36,061 bases of DNA from positions 1-36,061 of the forward strand of contig JACRAN010000310.1 of NCBI GenBank assembly GCA_016234735.1. The letters run 5' to 3'. Below are positions 17,595 to 25,272 of the stretch, one piece after another (within the stretch, counting starts at the first letter, position 1; each line of letters begins with the position of its first letter). The position numbers and the translations under genes were made by a program. This stretch comes from Bacteroidota bacterium (lineage in GTDB: Bacteria > Bacteroidota > Bacteroidia > Chitinophagales > Saprospiraceae). The notes beneath the pieces were generated by a model. The model saw nothing but the letters and a program-made list of their open reading frames with translations, was not told where the DNA came from and ran no database searches.

Positions 17595-19451
17595 TTACCC
17601 AGGCATTGTGACCGTTTCCATTTCAGCTTCCACCTTCAATCCTTGATTCAGATAATGCTCCCTCGCCAACACCGCCGCCCCAAAACTCACCACGTGCTGC
17701 GGCTTCTCAATAATTTGAATAGGATTTTTCAGCCTCTCCTCCAAAATCGTTTTCAAGTACGGATGGTGCGCAATCACGCCGCCAATCATAAAAACCGGCA
17801 CCCCCGGCGCGAGCCGCATTTTGGCGACCCGGTTGGCGATGGAGAGATAAATCCCCTTCGCCGTATCCTCGACGGGGACGCCCTCGAAGAGCCATTTCAT
17901 GATTTCGGTCTTGGCGAAAACGGTGCAGAAGCTGTTCAGTTCCTTGCCGAAGCTGGACTTGGAAGCCAGGTTGCTCATCTCGCCGATGGGGATGTCCGCC
18001 CGCTCGGCGACCTCCACGAGGAAGGAGCCGGTGCCGGCGGCGCATTTGTCGTTCAGGTAAAAATTTTCCACCTGGTCTCGCTCGTCGCAGTGGATGGTTT
18101 TGATGTCCTCGCCGCCGATGTCGAGGATGGTTTTTGCCCCGGAAAAATATTTCGACACGCCTTTAGCGGCGCTGTAAATTTCCGTTTTCACGATGTCGGT
18201 ATCCGAAAAGCTCTTGCGCCCGTAGCCGGTGGCGCAACTGTATGCGATGTCGAACTCCTCCCGGATTGCCTGCGTGACGTGCGACATGGCGATGCGCTCG
18301 CGGTTGAGCGTTCGGTGGGCAGATTGGTAAATGATGTTCTCCGCCGAATCAATCACCGTGAACTTGGTGTACGCCGAGCCGAGGTCTATGCCGAGAAAGC
18401 AGGGTCCGCTGACCCTGACTTTTTTCTGAAATCCGGAGCCGTTGCCCTGCAATTTTACAAGGCTGGCATCTTCCGCAATCGAGGCGGCGAGGCTCTTGTG
18501 GGTCATAGCCCTGACCATGTTGGTGAAGGCGAGGTTGAGCGAGGTGCGGATGTAGTGCTTGCGCCCGTACTCGACGATTTTACCGTTGAAAAAGTCAATC
18601 TCGGTGGGGCGGTGGTTGATGAGGTCCACGGCGAGGGAGGGGAAGTGGTCGCCCGCTTTGCGCAGGTAGCGCAGGCATTTTCGGATGAAGTCGTCCTCGA
18701 AATGAATCTTCTCCGCCGCCGCCACCTCGACCGCCTCGCCGATGACCTGCTCGATGATTTCGATGGTGTTGGGCATCTGCATGGCTTCCCGCATGGTCAG
18801 CCTGCCGATGCCGCACAGGGCACTGAGGCTGGCGTTGAGGATGGTTTTTTCCCAACTTCTGTGCAGCAACTCAAACGAGGTGATGACTTCCGTGTGGAGG
18901 TCAACCTGGTTGAGGCGGGCGGTGAGCGCCTCCGCCACACCGGTCCGGCTGTCGTCCACGGAGGCGAGGTAGTTGGGCGGGTTGAAAAACGTGACCTTGA
19001 CGGTGTTGGGCGCCAGCGGATTTCCGGCAAAATTGATGACCAGGCGCAGGGTCTTCGACTCGCCGAAAGCGCCCGCCAGGATGTGCTCCACGTCAATGCC
19101 GTTCTGGGCGCTGATGAAGGTGGTGCTTTCGTTTTGCAGTTCCGCCAGTTCCGGCAGCACGGACTGGGTCTGGTAGGTTTTCAGGGAAATGACGAAAATG
19201 CCCGGCTGGAATTCTTTCATCTCGCCGATGGAAGTGAAGATATTTTTGAAAAAACACTGCTTCTGAATGACGCCTTCCAGCCTGACACCTTCCTTGCGGA
19301 TGAGGTTTACCTTGATTTTATCGTTGTCACAAATGGCTACCTCGCAGCCCGCCTCCTGCAAATGAACCGCCAGAATCATCCCCACTGGCCCCAGCCCGAC
19401 GATGCCGATGCGGGGGGTGTTTGATTTCGATATTATTTTCGGTTTTGCCAT
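17595..19451 (-). CDS. Ketopantoate-reductase-like / BcrA-type activase fusion
   Basis: The 618-residue protein joins two domains that are normally separate. Residues about 12-320 resemble PanE/ApbA: nucleotide loop GLGPVG (19-24), a lysine in SWEKTILNASLSALC (K202) and the C-terminal HRPTEIDFFNGKIVEYG with E284. Residues about 352-605 form a BadF/BcrA-type ATPase: GIDLGSAYTK (354-363), ATGYGRKSF, DIGGEDIKTI, the cluster cysteine in NDKCAAGTG (C470) and SFCTVFAKTE (C509). Such activases drive electrons into dehydratases and reductases using ATP. The start ATG 19451 avoids the MITE-like element that supplies the upstream ATG 19487. The partner is probably the HgdB-like gene next to it. Confidence 0.88.
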   Translation of the reverse strand: MAKPKIISKSNTPRIGIVGLGPVGMILAVHLQEAGCEVAICDNDKIKVNLIRKEGVRLEGVIQKQCFFKNIFTSIGEMKEFQPGIFVISLKTYQTQSVLPELAELQNESTTFISAQNGIDVEHILAGAFGESKTLRLVINFAGNPLAPNTVKVTFFNPPNYLASVDDSRTGVAEALTARLNQVDLHTEVITSFELLHRSWEKTILNASLSALCGIGRLTMREAMQMPNTIEIIEQVIGEAVEVAAAEKIHFEDDFIRKCLRYLRKAGDHFPSLAVDLINHRPTEIDFFNGKIVEYGRKHYIRTSLNLAFTNMVRAMTHKSLAASIAEDASLVKLQGNGSGFQKKVRVSGPCFLGIDLGSAYTKFTVIDSAENIIYQSAHRTLNRERIAMSHVTQAIREEFDIAYSCATGYGRKSFSDTDIVKTEIYSAAKGVSKYFSGAKTILDIGGEDIKTIHCDERDQVENFYLNDKCAAGTGSFLVEVAERADIPIGEMSNLASKSSFGKELNSFCTVFAKTEIMKWLFEGVPVEDTAKGIYLSIANRVAKMRLAPGVPVFMIGGVIAHHPYLKTILEERLKNPIQIIEKPQHVVSFGAAVLAREHYLNQGLKVEAEMETVTMPG

Positions 19452-19472
19452 TGTTTGCGATTTAGTGCCCGC

Positions 19473-19627
19473 TTGAGGCTGTATCATAAGTCCTTATTTA
19501 CGATTTTAGATTTACGATTTACGATTTTTTGCACCCGTAATTTCCTCTAAAATTAAGCATTATGGATACTTGGAATCGTAAATCCAAAATCGTAAATCGT
19601 AAATAAGGACTTATGAGACAGCCTCAA
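19473..19627. mobile_element. 155-bp MITE-like palindromic element
   Basis: The ends are inverted repeats: TTGAGGCTGTATCATAAGTCC at the left and the complement, with one change, at the right. The repeat continues inward through TTATTTACGATTT. The interior holds further AATCGTAAATC units. There is no coding capacity and no clear target duplication. It fills nearly the whole gap between the HgdB-like gene and the fusion gene; its right end is 4 bp from the HgdB-like stop. Confidence 0.75.
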
Positions 19628-19631
19628 CCCC

Positions 19632-20846
19632 TCAGCCCGCCGCCATCATCCGGCTTTCGATTTGCTCAATGAAAGTTTCGATTTTAGTTATCGTCTGCCC
19701 CTCGGAATAGAAGCGCAGGTCGCAGAGGTCGCCCTCGATGACCAGCGTGGGGATGCCGGTTTGTTGTTTCAGTTGCAGGGGCATCCCGAACCGCGAGTTG
19801 GAGTTGTTGAAACAGGTTTTCGAGTCGTGGAAAATCACGCCGTCCACCTGGTATTCTTCCATCCAGTTTTTTAAAAAATCCATCTTGGCTTGCTCGCTGC
19901 GGTTGATGAAAATCTGCGTGTAGGCGAGCGCCGAGGATTCGAAAGGTTGCCGCTCGTCGAAGTCGTCGAAAATCCAACTGTTGCAGTAGGTGGAGGCGAC
20001 GACCGAGGTGTTGTTTTGAAAAAACAGGTCGGAGAGCGGGCGGATTTTTCCCCAAATCGGCATGCCGTCCCAGAAAAGGCGGCATTGCTCGTTTTGCAAA
20101 ATGCCTTTGCCTTCGGCAACGTTGGCTTCCATTTCAGCCAAAAGTTTTTCGTAATAATCCTTCGCCACCTGGGTTCCCCGCAGCACCACGATGGGTCCCA
20201 TGTGAATCACGCCGTCGAAAAAGCTGAGTGGCGCCGGGCTGGCTTTGGCGGTTTTCAACACTTTTTGCCAAAGCAGGGTCGCCTCTTTGCTGAGTTTCAG
20301 CACCTCCCGGAAGCGCTCCAAATCGAACTTGACACCGCTCGTCTGCTCGCACAGGGGTATCATTTTTTTGAACTGCCGCACCACGAGGTCAACCTCGTCC
20401 CGGCTCACCTCGTGCAGGTGGCGTGGCGGGTGGATGCCCGCGATGGGACAATTGAAATGGCGGGCGTAAAAGTGAAACCAGTCCTCCACCTCCCGGCATT
20501 GGTTGGTGTTGTAAACGATGAGGTCGGGACGGGGCACGCCGTCCAGTCCGTACTGCTTTTTCAGCGGTGTTTCATTCGACAAAAAAGCGCCGATGTCGCT
20601 CGTGGTGTACGAGCAAACGTGCCCGGAGTAGCCGCATTTGGTGGCGGCGGGAATGTAGTCCATCGCCGTGCGGGTGGCTCCGAGCAGCGCCCCGTGGTTT
20701 TCGGGAAAATACACCTCGAAGCCGAAGGCCCGCAGCAGTTCCGCCGGTCCGACGCTGGTACACCAGGCCACTTTTTTTCCTGCGAAGCCCTGGAAGTAGT
20801 CCCGCATCACGTGGCGGAGAAGGTTCGTTGTTTTTATTTCGTACAT
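19632..20846 (-). CDS. HgdB/BcrB-family reductase or dehydratase subunit
   Basis: The 404-residue protein belongs to the 2-hydroxyacyl-CoA dehydratase/BcrB family: PDLIVYNTNQCREVEDWFHF (about 107-126), CPIAGIHPPRH, YQVDGVIFHDSKTCFNN and TLVIEGDLCDLRFYSEGQT. It has ten cysteines (29, 71, 78, 117, 133, 166, 255, 288, 345, 375), ample for one or two Fe-S clusters. It is separate from BcrB and BcrC of the main complex. With only one such gene beside its activase, it could be a homodimer like the double-cubane cluster proteins, or could pair with another subunit. The start ATG 20846 is preferred over GTG 20918, which would read through a palindrome. The substrate is unknown. Confidence 0.8.
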   Translation of the reverse strand: MYEIKTTNLLRHVMRDYFQGFAGKKVAWCTSVGPAELLRAFGFEVYFPENHGALLGATRTAMDYIPAATKCGYSGHVCSYTTSDIGAFLSNETPLKKQYGLDGVPRPDLIVYNTNQCREVEDWFHFYARHFNCPIAGIHPPRHLHEVSRDEVDLVVRQFKKMIPLCEQTSGVKFDLERFREVLKLSKEATLLWQKVLKTAKASPAPLSFFDGVIHMGPIVVLRGTQVAKDYYEKLLAEMEANVAEGKGILQNEQCRLFWDGMPIWGKIRPLSDLFFQNNTSVVASTYCNSWIFDDFDERQPFESSALAYTQIFINRSEQAKMDFLKNWMEEYQVDGVIFHDSKTCFNNSNSRFGMPLQLKQQTGIPTLVIEGDLCDLRFYSEGQTITKIETFIEQIESRMMAAG

Positions 20847-20866
20847 GGCAAAAAAGGACAAGAGCC

Positions 20867-20899
20867 AGTTTTCCGAAATCTTCAAGATTTCGGAAAACT
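20867..20899. repeat. 33-bp perfect palindrome before the HgdB-like gene
   Basis: Arms AGTTTTCCGAAATCTT and complement surround one base. The size and the CTTCAAG centre match the AGACCTGT family, but the arms differ. It lies in the 68-bp gap between the CoA ligase stop and the HgdB-like start. Confidence 0.85.
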
Positions 20900-20914
20900 T
20901 AAACTCAAAAGCAC

Positions 20915-22636
20915 TCACTTCTCATCCAATCGAATCATGAACACGTCTTCGCCCACCGGGTAATCGGCTCCGTAGAGATTTTCGAGGTGGACTTTGTAGG
21001 CTTTCATCACATTGTTGGGCGCCAATTTGAGGGAGGGCGTCAGGGTGTTTTTTTCCACCGACAGCTCGTCGTCAATGATGGCAGCCGCTTTGATTTTGGC
21101 GAATTTTTGCCCGATGCCGCAGTTGGCGTCGTGGAGGCAACCTTGCAGGCACCTCCCAAGTTCATGGAGGCTCCTCGGGCAGAAGCAGCCGTCCATCGGC
21201 GCAATGCTGTAATCGGGGTTGTCCAGCAGTTTTTTATTGGGAAAAAGCAGGGCGACGGGGTACTCCTCGCCAGAGCCGCTGACGAGCGCAAACGAGATGT
21301 AGTTGCATTTGTGCTCGATTAGTTTCTCCATGTCGGTCGGTATCACTTTTTCCCCATTGGAGAGCTTGAAAATCCGGTCTTTGCGGGTTATCAGCTTCAA
21401 TCCGGCTTCGGTGATTTCGCCGACATCGCCGGTGCGGTACCAGCCGTCTTCCGTGAAAGCGCCGCTGTTCGCCTCGTCGTTTTTGTAATAGCCCGTCATC
21501 ACGTTGGGACCCTTCACCTGAATTTCACCCTCCTCGCCAATGCGGATGCTAACGCCGGGGATGGGCTTGCCAACAACACCTGGCTGCCGTTTCACAGTGG
21601 GGTCGGTGAGGGTGCAGCAGGGGGAGGTTTCGGTAAGCCCCCAACCTTCGATGACGGGGATGCCCCGCCGCTCGAATTCTTCGGACAGCTTTTCAGGGAG
21701 CGTAGCGGCGGCGGTGAACACGAACTTCAAGCCGGAGTTGAAAAACAGGTCTTCGGCTTCCCGGCTTTCCCGCGTCAGTTCCACCAGCGCCTCATAGACT
21801 TTCGGTACGCTGAAAAACACGGTGGGTTTTACCAAGCGCCAGTTTTCCATGATGAGTTTTGGGATTTTCCCGTAGCCGCTTTCGAGGGAATAGGTTGCGC
21901 CGTTGCAGAGCGCCGTGAAGAGTTCAAATATGCCGCCGAAGCTGTGGTGCCAGGGCAGGTAGCTGAGGAAGCGGTCGTTTTCGTCGAGGTTCCAAAGCAG
22001 GTGAAGCGCCGCTTGTTGGGATAAAATATTTTTGTGGGTCAGTTGCACGCATTTGGGAATGCCCATCGTGCCGGAGGTGTACATGTTCAGGCAGATGTCG
22101 CCGGAGTTGGCATCGAATTCCAGCGGGGAATCCACGCCATCGGGCATTTTTTCCAGCAGCGATTCAAAGGTGATGAGGTTGCCGAAGCGCTCGTCGAGGA
22201 AGCTGTCGAGGATGATGATTTTTTTCAACGGCAGCTTGGGGTCAATCCTGTTCAGTTGCGAGAACCCCGACACCGCCAGCCACTCTGCGTCGGAGTGACG
22301 GATGAGCAGTTCCGCCGTTTCTTCATAAAAATTGTAAAAAATGGGCACGGCAATGCCGCCGGAAGCCATGACCGCCAGTTCGAGTTCCAGCATCTCCAGG
22401 CGGTTTTGGGAAAACAGGATCAGCTTGGCGCCTTTTTCAAAACCCAATTCCTTGAGCTGCCAGGCGATGTTTTCAATGTTTTTAAAAAACTGCTCCCAGC
22501 TTATTCCCACGTATTTTTCACCCTTCCGTTCTTGGTATGCTGTCTTTTTCCCAAAACGGGCTGCGTTGCCCCGGAGCATCAACGCGAGGTTGGGGAGGAC
22601 TTGCTGGATGTTTTTTGATGGACGAAGGGTTTCCAT
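20915..22636 (-). CDS. AMP-forming acyl/aryl-CoA ligase
   Basis: The 573-residue protein from ATG 22636 (METLRPSKN) is an adenylate-forming CoA synthetase: YTSGTMGIPK (186-195), EGWGLTETSP (330-339), GWYRTGD (398-404) and a C-terminal lysine in NNVMKAYK. Overall it resembles the long-chain acyl-CoA synthetase branch (FadD15/FAA1-like) more than classic benzoate-CoA ligases. In the pathway it could activate benzoate, 4-hydroxybenzoate, or a substrate of the adjacent HgdB-like module. An insertion in the C-terminal domain carries five cysteines (484, 486, 496, 500, 506), which is unusual for this family. The upstream gap holds a hairpin repeat. Confidence 0.85.
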   Translation of the reverse strand: METLRPSKNIQQVLPNLALMLRGNAARFGKKTAYQERKGEKYVGISWEQFFKNIENIAWQLKELGFEKGAKLILFSQNRLEMLELELAVMASGGIAVPIFYNFYEETAELLIRHSDAEWLAVSGFSQLNRIDPKLPLKKIIILDSFLDERFGNLITFESLLEKMPDGVDSPLEFDANSGDICLNMYTSGTMGIPKCVQLTHKNILSQQAALHLLWNLDENDRFLSYLPWHHSFGGIFELFTALCNGATYSLESGYGKIPKLIMENWRLVKPTVFFSVPKVYEALVELTRESREAEDLFFNSGLKFVFTAAATLPEKLSEEFERRGIPVIEGWGLTETSPCCTLTDPTVKRQPGVVGKPIPGVSIRIGEEGEIQVKGPNVMTGYYKNDEANSGAFTEDGWYRTGDVGEITEAGLKLITRKDRIFKLSNGEKVIPTDMEKLIEHKCNYISFALVSGSGEEYPVALLFPNKKLLDNPDYSIAPMDGCFCPRSLHELGRCLQGCLHDANCGIGQKFAKIKAAAIIDDELSVEKNTLTPSLKLAPNNVMKAYKVHLENLYGADYPVGEDVFMIRLDEK

Positions 22637-22709
22637 TTTAATTGAATTATGACTCAATTTGAAGCCGATGAAATCGGATGACTGCCAATTTACAAACGCG
22701 AGGAGGAGA

Positions 22710-22787
22710 GAACACGGATTTGACGGATTTGACGGATTGAGACGGATTAATCCGTTGTTATCCGTTCAATCCGTTCAATCCGTGTTC
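22710..22787. repeat. Long hairpin repeat, copy 3 (ligase-bcrD gap)
   Basis: This is the same family as 14129-14207: GAACACGGATTTGACGG on one side and AATCCGTTCAATCCGTGTTC on the other, preceded by ACGCGAGGAGGAGA. Confidence 0.85.
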
Positions 22788-22795
22788 TTTAATTT

Positions 22796-23635
22796 TTACG
22801 CCAGCGCCATCTTCTCCTTGCTCAGCTTGACGTGGCGGTATCCTCCCCACAGCGCAGCCCCGATTGCCCCGGAATAAATGGCGTCGGGGTGCGTCACGAT
22901 TTCGTAGCCGTATTTGCTTTCCTTGAGCAGTTCCCCGATGGCTTGCACCATCCCTTTGTTGGCAGCCAGGCCGCCCGCCAGCATGACCGGCGACTCCGCT
23001 TTCAGCGCGGACAGCAGCTTGATGATTCTCCCGCCGACAGAGAGGTGGATGCCCTTGATGATATCGGGCGTGGTGATGCCTCTCGACACCATGTTGATGA
23101 CATCCGTTTCGGCGAGCACGGCGCAGATGCCGGAAGGCACTTCCGGGTTGCCCGATTGCAGGGAAACATCGCCCACCTCCTCGATGGACAGCCCCAGGTA
23201 GCGGGAAATGTTTTCAATAAACTGGCCGGAACCGGAGGCGCATTGCCCCGTCATCTTGTAGTCCAAAACCCTCGCCCGCTCCCCGATTTTAATCGCCCGG
23301 ACGTACAGCGCCCCCATGTCCACGACGGTTTTTGCGCCGGGGCAAAGGAACTCGCCGCCCTTCGAGTGGGTGGTCATGCTGTAAAAATGCCCCTTCTTGC
23401 GGTTTACCATTTCCCCTTCGCCGGTGGAGGCGAGGTAGGCGATGTCCTCGTAGCGCAAGCCGTTTTGCTGGAGGATGTAATTTACAAGCTCCTCCGCCAC
23501 GTCCGCCGGGTTGCGCTTGCGGATTTTTTCGGTGTGCTTGTCAATGATTTGCGGGTGGTCGGAGTAGTCAACGAGCACCGCTTTGACATAACTGCCGCCG
23601 ACGTCCACACCCATGGTGTAAAATTGGTCTGTCAT
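22796..23635 (-). CDS. bcrD: Benzoyl-CoA reductase subunit D (ATPase)
   Basis: BcrD forms with BcrA the ATP-hydrolysing electron activation module of class I benzoyl-CoA reductase, sharing a [4Fe-4S] cluster at their interface. The 279-residue protein from ATG 23635 (MTDQFYTMGVDVGGSYVK) contains DVGGSYVK (11-18), VVDMGALY, the cluster cysteine in TGQCASGSGQF (C132) and SGICAVLAETD (C171). The length and the QCASGSG form match Thauera BcrD. The longer frame to 23674 reads through an AGCCAAY leader repeat and is rejected. It lies after bcrA, in the order bcrC-B-A-D. Confidence 0.95.
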   Translation of the reverse strand: MTDQFYTMGVDVGGSYVKAVLVDYSDHPQIIDKHTEKIRKRNPADVAEELVNYILQQNGLRYEDIAYLASTGEGEMVNRKKGHFYSMTTHSKGGEFLCPGAKTVVDMGALYVRAIKIGERARVLDYKMTGQCASGSGQFIENISRYLGLSIEEVGDVSLQSGNPEVPSGICAVLAETDVINMVSRGITTPDIIKGIHLSVGGRIIKLLSALKAESPVMLAGGLAANKGMVQAIGELLKESKYGYEIVTHPDAIYSGAIGAALWGGYRHVKLSKEKMALA

Positions 23636-23643
23636 GATTTTTT

Positions 23644-23670
23644 TTGCTATTGGCTGTTGGCTAACTGCCA
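23644..23670. repeat. AGCCAAY leader repeat upstream of bcrD
   Basis: On the minus strand, GGCAGTTAGCCAACAGCC and AATAGC end 8 bp before the bcrD start. It is the closest of the four copies to its start codon. Confidence 0.6.
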
Positions 23671-23700
23671 TCAATTAAGCGAGGTGCGCGAGGAGGATGG

Positions 23701-23779
23701 GAACACGGATTGAACGGATTTGACGGATTGAGACGGATTCAATCCGTTGTAATCTGTTCAATCCGTTCAATCCGTGTTC
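23701..23779. repeat. Long hairpin repeat, copy 4 (bcrD-bcrA gap)
   Basis: This is a 79-bp imperfect palindrome, GAACACGGATTGAACGG to its complement, preceded by GCGAGGTGCGCGAGGAGGATGG. It separates the two ATPase subunit genes of one complex. Confidence 0.85.
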
Positions 23780-23822
23780 CCATTATCGTCACGCCTGTTC
23801 CTAAGCTGGCGACATTAGCCAA

Positions 23823-25253
23823 CTAACCTACTTCCTCAAGTTCTTCTTTTTTCTTTTTCTCCGGCAACGCCACCTCGATATTCCGCCGGGCGAACATCGC
23901 CCCGCCCAGCGCCCCCATGAAAATGGAATCGGTGTGGACATTGATGGTCAAATCCTGCCCGTAGTTCGTGCGCACCAGTTCGGAGACGTATTTCAGCACT
24001 GCGTGGTTCCTCGCCACGCCGCCCGTGAAAGTGAACTCGTTGCGCACCCCGCCGGAACGGGCGAGCAGCGACATTGCCCGCATGACGATGGCGCGGTGCA
24101 AGCCCGCCAGGATGTCTTCCCGTTTTTCGCCCACGTTCAGCAACTCCCGCAGCTCGGCGCCCGCGAAGACGGTGCAGGTGGAGCAGATGGTGACTTCCTT
24201 TTGCGCTTCGAGGGCGAGGGGACCCAGTTCGTTCAGGGAGATGTTCAGCTCGTCGGCGATGTAGCCGAGGTAGCGCCCGCAACCGGCGGCACAGCGGTCG
24301 TTCATGTGGAAGCTGGTGACCAGGCCGTACTGGTCCACCTGGATGGCTTTCGTGTCCTGCCCCCCGATGTCAAGCACGGTGCGGGTGTTGGGGAACACGG
24401 CGTGCGCACCGAAGGCATGGCACAAAATTTCCGACTTGATGCAGTTTTCCGGGAAGGGCAGCAACGCCCTGCCATAGCCCGTGCCCACCATGCCGGCGAT
24501 GTGAAATTCTTCTTCCGAAACGTAGTTGATGTGTTCTTTCAATGAGTCGGAAACCCTTTGGTAATTGCCTTTCAGCAGGTTCAATTCTGCATCGAAATGG
24601 ACGCTTTCATCTGCATTTCCCACGTCCGCAAGGTTGGCGTATTTTGCGTTCAGCAGCGCCATGGATTCCTCCACCAAATGTTTGAACTGAAAGCTGATCA
24701 TCTCGTTCTCAACGGGATTGATGCTTTTGTCAAAAAGCAGCATCATCGGCTCAAAAAGTTCCTTGGACAGGCAGCTCACCTTCTCGTTGTATTTTTCGCC
24801 CACGATGTCCCGGAAAAACTGGCTTTTCGAGCCGAGGTCCCTTTCGAGGTAATCCACCTTGACTTCCTCCTGGATTTCGCCGGTAATTCTTTCCACTTCG
24901 GCAAGCATGGTGTGGTGGCTTGCTTCGCTTTTGGCAGTTTCTCCGGCGGTTTGGAGGAGTTGCCGCCGGAGCCACTCCAGCCGGTTGCTGAACTGAAGGT
25001 ACTGGAACGCGTCTTCCATTTCCTTGATGTACCTTCTGTATTCGGGATGCCGCTCGATGATGTCGCTCAACCTGTTTTGGAGCAAATAAAATCGGGCGTT
25101 GTAAATCGCCGACTGCTTGGCAATCTCGGCAGCCACCTCATAGTTGGAGCGGGTGTTGGTGATGCCCCGCCCGATGATGTTGTCCTGCTCGTCGATGATG
25201 ACGGCTTTGGAGGTGGTGGAGCCTAAGTCTATTCCGAGGTAGTATTTTTTCAT
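23823..25253 (-). CDS. bcrA: Benzoyl-CoA reductase subunit A (ATPase)
   Basis: BcrA is the larger ATPase subunit of class I benzoyl-CoA reductase. The 476-residue protein has GIDLGSTTSK (7-16), a long helical insertion (about 38-245) typical of BcrA, then GTGYGRALLP (257-266), LDIGGQDTKAIQ, the cluster cysteine in NDRCAAGCGRYLG (C321) and CSTCTVFAGAE (C360). One long and one short ATPase subunit is the Thauera arrangement; Azoarcus-type enzymes have two short ones. The start ATG 25253 is 19 bp after bcrB. A lysine- and glutamate-rich tail closes the protein. Confidence 0.96.
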   Translation of the reverse strand: MKKYYLGIDLGSTTSKAVIIDEQDNIIGRGITNTRSNYEVAAEIAKQSAIYNARFYLLQNRLSDIIERHPEYRRYIKEMEDAFQYLQFSNRLEWLRRQLLQTAGETAKSEASHHTMLAEVERITGEIQEEVKVDYLERDLGSKSQFFRDIVGEKYNEKVSCLSKELFEPMMLLFDKSINPVENEMISFQFKHLVEESMALLNAKYANLADVGNADESVHFDAELNLLKGNYQRVSDSLKEHINYVSEEEFHIAGMVGTGYGRALLPFPENCIKSEILCHAFGAHAVFPNTRTVLDIGGQDTKAIQVDQYGLVTSFHMNDRCAAGCGRYLGYIADELNISLNELGPLALEAQKEVTICSTCTVFAGAELRELLNVGEKREDILAGLHRAIVMRAMSLLARSGGVRNEFTFTGGVARNHAVLKYVSELVRTNYGQDLTINVHTDSIFMGALGGAMFARRNIEVALPEKKKKEELEEVG

Positions 25254-25272
25254 TGAAATAAATTGTTGAATT

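Noticed and set aside
17508-19424. 638-residue plus-strand reading frame opposite the activase fusion
   Set aside because: It is a shadow frame caused by high GC at third codon positions. The minus-strand protein carries two sets of conserved motifs.
19452-19487. Upstream start of the activase fusion
   Set aside because: The upstream ATG lies in the terminal inverted repeat of the MITE-like element. ATG 19451 gives a normal nucleotide-binding N-terminus.
14129-23779. CRISPR array from the repeated GGATTGAACGG units
   Set aside because: The units are widely spaced in separate gaps and arranged as palindromes, with no regular spacers and no cas genes.
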